Below are positions 30,765 through 36,430 of a DNA stretch of 36,430 nucleotides, piece after piece. The DNA lies in NCBI GenBank assembly GCA_016764855.1, contig JAESRB010000194.1, forward strand, positions 1-36,430, read 5' to 3'. Both the position numbers and the translations under genes were made by a program. Origin of the DNA: Emcibacter sp. GTDB lineage: Bacteria > Pseudomonadota > Alphaproteobacteria > Sphingomonadales > Emcibacteraceae. The notes below the pieces were generated by a model. That model saw only the letters and a program-made list of their open reading frames with translations, was not told the origin of the DNA and searched no databases. The stretch's first letter is position 1; each line of letters opens with the position of its first letter.

Positions 30765-31370
30765 TCAAGGTGTCAGGACAATCATCAGCGCACGGGCCAT
30801 ATTTTTTCCTTTGTTTTCAATATAATGAGGGATATCTGCGTCATATCGGGCGGTATCCCCGGTAGAAAGAATAATCTCTTCCGTACCATTGCGCACGGAT
30901 AATGTGCCTTCTAATAGCGTTAAATGTTCTTTGGTGCCTTCGGCATGGCCCTCTGATTCGAGCAGTCCCCCGGTTGTCATGGTCATGTCATACCATTCTG
31001 TTTTAGTCACAAGATCAATGGGGCCAAGTATTTTCAGCGTGCATTTTCCATCCGCACTTTGTATTTTCGGGGTTTGATGGGCTTTGATGTGGGTGATTTT
31101 GGCACTGTCCGGCCCGTCATTCTGGTCAGCGTTTAATAGATCAGAAATATCGATTTCAAGTGATTGTGTCAGGGTCCATAGAATTGCCAATGTCGGGTTG
31201 GTGCGGCCCCGTTCAATCTGAGACAGCATAGATTTTGAAACCCCAGACATCTGGGCCAATTGCTCCAGTGTGAGTTTCTGTTCCGCGCGCAGTAATTTGA
31301 TTTTTCGGCCAACGTCCGGCGGTGCATTTCTGGGCATATTTTTTAATTCTCTATGGTTTATTTTTTCCAT
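30765..31370 (-). CDS. XRE-family HTH regulator with C-terminal cupin domain
   Basis: VGRKIKLLRAEQKLTLEQLAQMSGVSKSMLSQIERGRTNPTLAILWTLTQSLEIDISDLL plus cupin segment GTKEHLTLLEGTLSVRNGTEEIILSTGDTARYDADIPHYIENKG. Confidence 0.93.
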   Translation of the reverse strand: MEKINHRELKNMPRNAPPDVGRKIKLLRAEQKLTLEQLAQMSGVSKSMLSQIERGRTNPTLAILWTLTQSLEIDISDLLNADQNDGPDSAKITHIKAHQTPKIQSADGKCTLKILGPIDLVTKTEWYDMTMTTGGLLESEGHAEGTKEHLTLLEGTLSVRNGTEEIILSTGDTARYDADIPHYIENKGKNMARALMIVLTP

Positions 31371-31424
31371 TATATTGAATTTGTCGGTTAAATGAAATGT
31401 AAAATTGACTTTATGACCTTACGA

Positions 31425-31435
31425 TTTAATATATT
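31425..31435. promoter_or_regulatory. Candidate XRE-cupin operator copy 3 (DASS transporter upstream)
   Basis: TTTAATATATT overlapping a possible -10 (TAATAT 31427-31432) 16 bp downstream of TTGACT (31405-31410). Confidence 0.4.
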
Positions 31436-31521
31436 TTGAAACCTTGAGAATTCTTGGGGAAAATCTGGGGAACATAAAATAAAGTCGGTTCAGAATTGCG
31501 CCGTAAGAGGGAAGACTATTC

Positions 31522-32961
31522 ATGAATAAAACCCGCAAGATTGGGCTAATCGTTGGCCTGTTGTTTTTTGTGATGCCATTGATTATTCCAGCCCCGGCGG
31601 GCATGGGGGGGATGGCATGGCATACGGCGGGCATTGCGCTTCTTTTGGCAGCATGGTGGGCGACAGAGGTTCTGCCGATCCCAATTACATCCTTGCTGCC
31701 GCTTTTGCTGTTCCCGGCGGTGGGGGTTTTAACGATGGCAGAAAGTTCTGCGCCCTATGCGCGGCCGACCATATTCTTGTTATTGGGCGGTTTTATCATT
31801 GCCACGGCCTTGGCTCGGTGGAATTTACACCGGCGGCTGGCGTTGAATATTCTGGTACGGGTCGGGGATAATCCTACGGCTATCATTGGCGGATTTATGG
31901 CGGCCACAGCGCTTATGTCCATGTGGATTAGCAACACGGCCAGCACGATTATGATGATTCCTATTGCTTTGTCCTTGGCCGGGGAAATCGTCAAAGATAG
32001 TTCGGCCAAGCATCAAGGCTTCATCCTGTGTCTGGTCTTAGGCATTGCTTATGCCGCCAGCATTGGGGGGCTTGGCACGCCCATTGGCACGCCGCCAAAT
32101 CTGTTCGTGGTCAGCTTTATGCGGGAAACTTATGATATAGAGATCAGCTTTTTTACATGGATGTTATTTGGTATTCCGACGGTGATTATTATGGTGCCGG
32201 TAGCGTGGTTTGTGCTGACCAAATGGGCGTATCCTTTTAATCTGTCCGATGCGCCAGTGGCACAAAGCCTTCTGCAAAAGGAGCTAGCGGCGATGGGGCC
32301 GATGACCGTGCCGCAAAAACGCGTGGCCTGTGTTTTCTTACTGGTGGCCCTGTCATGGGTGTTCCGGGTTCCGGTTCAGCAAAATTTTCACATTATATTA
32401 TGGTTAAATGATGCCATGATTGCCATTGGCGGTGCCGTACTGTTGTTCATTATTCCGTCCGGCTGCACGACTGAGAAATCTACAGCGTTATTGGATTGGG
32501 ATACGGCTAACAAGATTCCCTGGGGTGTATTACTGTTGTTTGGCGGAGGCTTAAGTCTGGCTGCGGGGGTTAAAACATCGGGCCTTGCCATTTGGTTGGG
32601 GACGGCCATGTCCGCTATGGGGACGATGCCGTTGATTCTTATGATTTTGTGTTTGGTCATGCTGGTGGTCTTCCTGACCGAATTGACCAGCAATACGGCG
32701 ACGGTGGCGACGTTGCTGCCCGTATTAGGGGCTTTGGCGGTGACCACTGGCATCGATCCCATGATGTTGTTCGCTCCGGTGGCGCTGTCGGCCAGTTGTG
32801 CCTTTATGTTACCTGTCGCTACAGCGCCCAATGCGGTGATCTATTCCACCGGAAAAGTCACTATTCCCCAAATGGTTAATGCGGGTTTCCGTCTTAACCT
32901 TGTGGCGATCGTGGTGGTGACAAGTTTATCTTATGCTTTGGTACCACTTATTTTTGGGTGA
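31522..32961 (+). CDS. DASS/SLC13-family anion:sodium symporter
   Basis: 479 aa polytopic protein; AWWATEVLPIPITSLLPLLLFPAVGV, MSMWISNTASTIMMIPIALSL, GGLGTPIGTPPN, SNTATVATLLPVLGALA. Confidence 0.92.
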   Translation: MNKTRKIGLIVGLLFFVMPLIIPAPAGMGGMAWHTAGIALLLAAWWATEVLPIPITSLLPLLLFPAVGVLTMAESSAPYARPTIFLLLGGFIIATALARWNLHRRLALNILVRVGDNPTAIIGGFMAATALMSMWISNTASTIMMIPIALSLAGEIVKDSSAKHQGFILCLVLGIAYAASIGGLGTPIGTPPNLFVVSFMRETYDIEISFFTWMLFGIPTVIIMVPVAWFVLTKWAYPFNLSDAPVAQSLLQKELAAMGPMTVPQKRVACVFLLVALSWVFRVPVQQNFHIILWLNDAMIAIGGAVLLFIIPSGCTTEKSTALLDWDTANKIPWGVLLLFGGGLSLAAGVKTSGLAIWLGTAMSAMGTMPLILMILCLVMLVVFLTELTSNTATVATLLPVLGALAVTTGIDPMMLFAPVALSASCAFMLPVATAPNAVIYSTGKVTIPQMVNAGFRLNLVAIVVVTSLSYALVPLIFG

Positions 32962-32995
32962 AGGAGTGTTTTTGGTTTAGGTGTTTTTTAGTTTA

Positions 32996-33095
32996 GCCTC
33001 AGTCGCCGGCGCTTTGCTTAGGCTTATCCTCGCGTTGGCTCGGGCGCGCCCTTGCGCTTGCCTTCGCCTTGGGGCTTCGGGTATTTTTTGTTTTG
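32996..33095. repeat. Imperfect ~100-bp tandem repeat, unit 1
   Basis: GCCTCAGTCGCCGGCGCTTTGCTTAGGCTTATCCTCGCGTTGGCTCGGGCG... recurs 100 bp downstream. Confidence 0.9.
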
Positions 33096-33178
33096 GCCTC
33101 AGATGCCGGCGCTTTGTCTAGGCTATCCTCGCGTTGGCTCGGGCGGTCGCTGGCCTTGCCTTCGTAGGGGAGGTTGGG
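33096..33178. repeat. Imperfect ~100-bp tandem repeat, unit 2
   Basis: GCCTCAGATGCCGGCGCTTTGTCTAGGCTATCCTCGCGTTGGCTCGGGCG...; 22-nt block TATCCTCGCGTTGGCTCGGGCG identical to unit 1. Confidence 0.9.
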
Positions 33179-33234
33179 TTCCTTGATTCACGATTTTTAT
33201 GGACTTTTGGCCGAATCAGACCATATATGGCAGT

Positions 33235-34077
33235 ATGACGTTCAAAAAACAGTGGTCTCTGCGTGATTTTCAGAAAATGCACGGGCTGGGAAATGATTTT
33301 GTGATATTTGATGGACGGGCTGATCAGCTTGATTTGTCCGAGGATCAGGTACGCCATATTGCCAGCCGTAATCGCGGTATTGGCTGTGATCAACTTATCA
33401 CTTTGTTGCCCAGTGCCAAGGCAGATGTCTTCATGCGGATTCAGAATGCGGACGGCAGTGAAGTCAATGCCTGTGGCAATGCCACCCGCTGTGTCGGAGA
33501 TATTCTGATGCGGGAAAAAAACAGCGAGACCGTAACCATTGAAACCGGGGCTGGACTGCTCCGTGCCAAGCGGGACGGTGAGCTGATACAGGTGGATATG
33601 GGCGAGCCTTTGCGGGACTGGCAACAGATTCCGCTAGCTGAAAATATGGATACGGATGATTTAGCACTGGAGGTTGGGCCTCTGTCCCATCCGGTTGCGG
33701 TCAATATGGGCAATCCCCATGCGGTTTTCTTTGTGCAATCCATAGAGGATATTCCCCTTACTGAGCTTGGACCACAGATAGAGAACCATCCATTGTTCCC
33801 AGAACGGGTCAATGTGAGCATCGTCGAAGATAAAGGCAACGGCCATTTACGCCACCGGGTATGGGAACGCGGTGCGGGTATAACCGAAGCCTGTGGGTCG
33901 GCTGCTTGCGCGGTGATTGTAGCGGCGACAGTGCGGGGACTTGTGGATCGTCGGGCCGTTGTGGAACTTGACGGCGGCACGCTGCATATGGCGTGGGGCA
34001 GTGATAACCATGTACAGATGACCGGTGGTGTTACGTCTGTATTTAAGGGGCAGATTGACCTGGAGCAGCTCTCGTGA
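33235..34077 (+). CDS. dapF: Diaminopimelate epimerase
   Basis: FQKMHGLGNDFVIFDGR, NADGSEVNACGNATRCVG (catalytic Cys), RVWERGAGITEACGSAACAV (second catalytic Cys). ORF open from 33199; start at 33235 (MTFKKQW) preferred. Confidence 0.96.
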   Translation: MTFKKQWSLRDFQKMHGLGNDFVIFDGRADQLDLSEDQVRHIASRNRGIGCDQLITLLPSAKADVFMRIQNADGSEVNACGNATRCVGDILMREKNSETVTIETGAGLLRAKRDGELIQVDMGEPLRDWQQIPLAENMDTDDLALEVGPLSHPVAVNMGNPHAVFFVQSIEDIPLTELGPQIENHPLFPERVNVSIVEDKGNGHLRHRVWERGAGITEACGSAACAVIVAATVRGLVDRRAVVELDGGTLHMAWGSDNHVQMTGGVTSVFKGQIDLEQLS

Positions 34078-35366
34078 CGGCCTCCCCGGATAATAAAGCT
34101 AAGGTCGTGACCTTTGGCTGTCGGTTAAACACCTATGAATCAGAGGTGATGAAGAATCACGCGGATCAGGCTGGCTTGAAGGATGTGGTGATCTTTAACA
34201 CCTGTGCCGTTACCGCCGAGGCCACACGACAGGCGCGGCAGTCAATCCGGCGGACTCGAAAAGAAAATCCCGATATTAAAATCATCGTCACCGGTTGTGC
34301 CGCACAGATCACACCAGAAAAATTCCGCGATATGGATGAGGTGGATCAGGTGTTGGGCAATGAAGAAAAGCTCAAGGTGGAAAGCTATCAGAATTTCGGA
34401 CTGGGCAATACGGAAAAGCTGCTGGTCAATGATATCATGGCGGTTAAGGAAACGGCCAATCACCTGATAGAGGGCTATGCCGAACGTACGCGGGCCTTTG
34501 TTCAGGTGCAGAATGGCTGCGATCACCGCTGTACCTTCTGTATCATTCCTTATGGCCGGGGCAACAGCCGGTCCGTACCTGCGGGTGAGGTTATTCGTCA
34601 GGTAAAACGGCTTGTGGGAAATGGTTATCAGGAAGTGATTATCACGGGTGTGGATATCACGTCATATGGTCCTGACCTGCCGGGCAACCCAACCCTTGGC
34701 ACGCTGTGTCAGCAGATTTTAAAACTCGTTCCGAACCTGAAACGATTACGGTTAAGTTCCATCGATTCTATCGAGATTGATGAGGCTCTTTTTCAGGTAA
34801 TCACCGAGGACGAGCGCATGATGCCTCATCTTCATTTGAGCTTGCAAGCAGGCGATAATATGGTGCTGAAGCGTATGAAACGGCGCCATTCCAGAGAAGA
34901 CACCATTGAATTTTGCCGCCGCGTGCGCCTTGCGCGCCCGGATGTGGTTTTTGGTGCCGATATCATTGCCGGTTTCCCCACGGAAACGGAAGAGATGTTC
35001 CAGAACAGCCTGAAATTGGTTGAGGAATGTGATCTGACCTACCTTCATGTCTTTCCTTATAGTGCGCGGGAAGGCACCCCAGCGGCCAAAATGCCGCCTG
35101 TACCGAAAGTAATCCGAAAAGAACGGGCCGCACGGTTGCGTCATTTGGGGCAACAGCAGTTCGACCGTTATATGGCCGCGCAAGTGGGCAAAGTGGCGTC
35201 TATATTGGTGGAAAAAGAGCAGGAAGCAGGCAAATCGGTTATTGGGCATACGGAACATTTTGCCCCGGCCAAGATTCTGGCGGATTTAGCACCGGGACAA
35301 GTTGCAAAGGTGCGGGTAACAGGCTATGAAAATGGCATACTTATCGCGGAATTAGAGCATTCATGA
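34074..35366 (+). CDS. mtaB: tRNA t6A37 methylthiotransferase MtaB
   Basis: 430 aa; VVTFGCRLNTYESEVM, NTCAVTAEATRQARQSIRR, radical-SAM motif CDHRCTFCIIPYGRGNSRSVP; overlaps the dapF stop. Confidence 0.94.
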   Translation: MTASPDNKAKVVTFGCRLNTYESEVMKNHADQAGLKDVVIFNTCAVTAEATRQARQSIRRTRKENPDIKIIVTGCAAQITPEKFRDMDEVDQVLGNEEKLKVESYQNFGLGNTEKLLVNDIMAVKETANHLIEGYAERTRAFVQVQNGCDHRCTFCIIPYGRGNSRSVPAGEVIRQVKRLVGNGYQEVIITGVDITSYGPDLPGNPTLGTLCQQILKLVPNLKRLRLSSIDSIEIDEALFQVITEDERMMPHLHLSLQAGDNMVLKRMKRRHSREDTIEFCRRVRLARPDVVFGADIIAGFPTETEEMFQNSLKLVEECDLTYLHVFPYSAREGTPAAKMPPVPKVIRKERAARLRHLGQQQFDRYMAAQVGKVASILVEKEQEAGKSVIGHTEHFAPAKILADLAPGQVAKVRVTGYENGILIAELEHS

Positions 35367-36304
35367 CAGAAGAAGAAACGCCCCGGAAAAAAGGTTGGTT
35401 CGGCCGCCTGAAAGACGGTCTGAAACGTAGCACGACAGCCCTTAGCGGCGGCATCAGCGACATTTTCGTCAAAAGAAAACTGGACGCAACGACCGTAGAG
35501 GAACTGGAAGATCTTTTGATCATGTCCGACCTTGGGGTGGCGGTGAGCGAGGCGGTTTGTGGAAGCCTGTCCAAAAGCCGTTTTGATAAAGAAATATCAC
35601 CGGAAGAAGTTCAAGTGGTCTTGGCGCAGGAGGTGGCAAAAATGCTGCGTCCCGTGGCTCGTCCGTTGGTCATTGAGAGCAGTCATCGGCCTCATATTAT
35701 TTTGATGGTTGGGGTGAATGGTTCTGGTAAGACCACAACAATTGGCAAATTGGCCCGTAAATTTCAACAGGACGGCAAGTCGGTCATGTTGGCGGCAGGC
35801 GATACATTCCGTGCGGCGGCCATTGAACAATTACAGGTTTGGGGCGACCGTAACAAGGTTCCGGTTGTGTCCGGTAAAGTGGGTGCCGATGCGGCGGGGC
35901 TGGCCTATGACGCCATACAAAGGGCCCGTCAGGAAAATATCGATGTCTTGATGATTGATACTGCCGGCCGGCTGCAGAATAAAAGCCATCTGATGGAAGA
36001 ATTGTCCAAGATTATTCGCGTGATCCGCAAACAGGACGCCGCAGCGCCCCATTCCACTTTGCTGGTTCTGGACGCAACCACAGGGCAAAATGCAGTGCTG
36101 CAGGCGGAAGTCTTTCAGAAAGCGGCACAGGTATCCGGCCTGATCATGACCAAATTGGATGGCACGGCCAAAGGCGGTGTTCTCGTCTCTATCGCCGAAA
36201 AATTCAAACTGCCTATTCACGCCATTGGTGTTGGGGAATCTATTGACGACTTACAGGCTTTTGATGCCGATGATTTTTCTAAAATGCTTGTGGGATTAAA
36301 GTGA
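35363..36304 (+). CDS. ftsY: Signal recognition particle receptor FtsY
   Basis: 313 aa; GVNGSGKTTTIGKLA, AAGDTFRAAAIEQL, VLMIDTAGRL, TKLDGTAKGGVL; ATGA overlap with mtaB. Confidence 0.97.
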   Translation: MTEEETPRKKGWFGRLKDGLKRSTTALSGGISDIFVKRKLDATTVEELEDLLIMSDLGVAVSEAVCGSLSKSRFDKEISPEEVQVVLAQEVAKMLRPVARPLVIESSHRPHIILMVGVNGSGKTTTIGKLARKFQQDGKSVMLAAGDTFRAAAIEQLQVWGDRNKVPVVSGKVGADAAGLAYDAIQRARQENIDVLMIDTAGRLQNKSHLMEELSKIIRVIRKQDAAAPHSTLLVLDATTGQNAVLQAEVFQKAAQVSGLIMTKLDGTAKGGVLVSIAEKFKLPIHAIGVGESIDDLQAFDADDFSKMLVGLK

Positions 36305-36430
36305 TGAGTGATAGCAAAAAACAACTTCTTAAACTGTTTATCGAGATGTTCCCGATCGTCTTGTTCTTCTATACCTATGATGCCAAGGATATGGAAAGCG
36401 TCTATCTTGCGACCAAGGTATTCATGGCCG
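36304..36430 (+). CDS. YciB/IspZ-family inner-membrane (septation) protein, N-terminus, truncated by window edge
   Basis: MSDSKKQLLKLFIEMFPIVLFFYTYDAKDMESVYLATKVFMA...; position directly after ftsY. Confidence 0.85.
   Translation, partial: MSDSKKQLLKLFIEMFPIVLFFYTYDAKDMESVYLATKVFMA

Noticed and set aside
33118-33624. 168-aa minus-strand ORF antisense to dapF, running into the 100-bp repeat
   Set aside because: Opposite strand holds dapF with both catalytic Cys motifs; the ORF has no family features and its start of repeat-derived KARPATARANARIA is just repeat translation.

Overview
The window looks like ordinary alphaproteobacterial chromosome; the lineage is inferred from the dapF-mtaB-ftsY-yciB order and the protein flavour. 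No phage, CRISPR, transposase or RNA gene was recognised. Left to right: a partial 3-HIBADH-like dehydrogenase, slyX, a DUF465 protein, glutamate synthase (gltB/gltD), a ~1 kb AT-rich divergent gap, class Ia ribonucleotide reductase (nrdA/nrdB), a large TPR protein of the PEP-CTERM/exosortase (PrsT-like) type divergent from a PEP-CTERM-tailed secreted protein, a FadH-like dienoyl-CoA reductase with a divergent TetR regulator, a frameshifted NhaC-like antiporter, an ABC exporter (ATPase, FtsX-type permease, frameshifted HlyD-like adaptor), a porin, an aldo/keto reductase, msrA, a CHASE-domain histidine kinase, tdh/kbl with an XRE-cupin regulator, a DASS transporter, and dapF-mtaB-ftsY-yciB. The most interesting signal is the PEP-CTERM locus. 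Its substrate gene is preceded by a perfect-consensus sigma-54 promoter (TGGCAC-N5-TTGC) and by two TGT-N11-ACA dyads spaced exactly 30 bp, about 100-130 bp upstream of the predicted start. This fits a sigma-54 activator-driven (PrsK/PrsR-type) exosortase substrate. Other leads are an NrdR box sitting on a good -35/-10 promoter of an RNR that lacks ATP-cones, a TTTAATATATT operator family around the XRE-cupin/kbl-tdh/DASS cluster, a 100-bp intergenic tandem repeat, two convergent gene pairs that share a TTAA stop tetranucleotide, and two single-base frameshifts in transport genes. All calls come from reading sequence; no searches were run.
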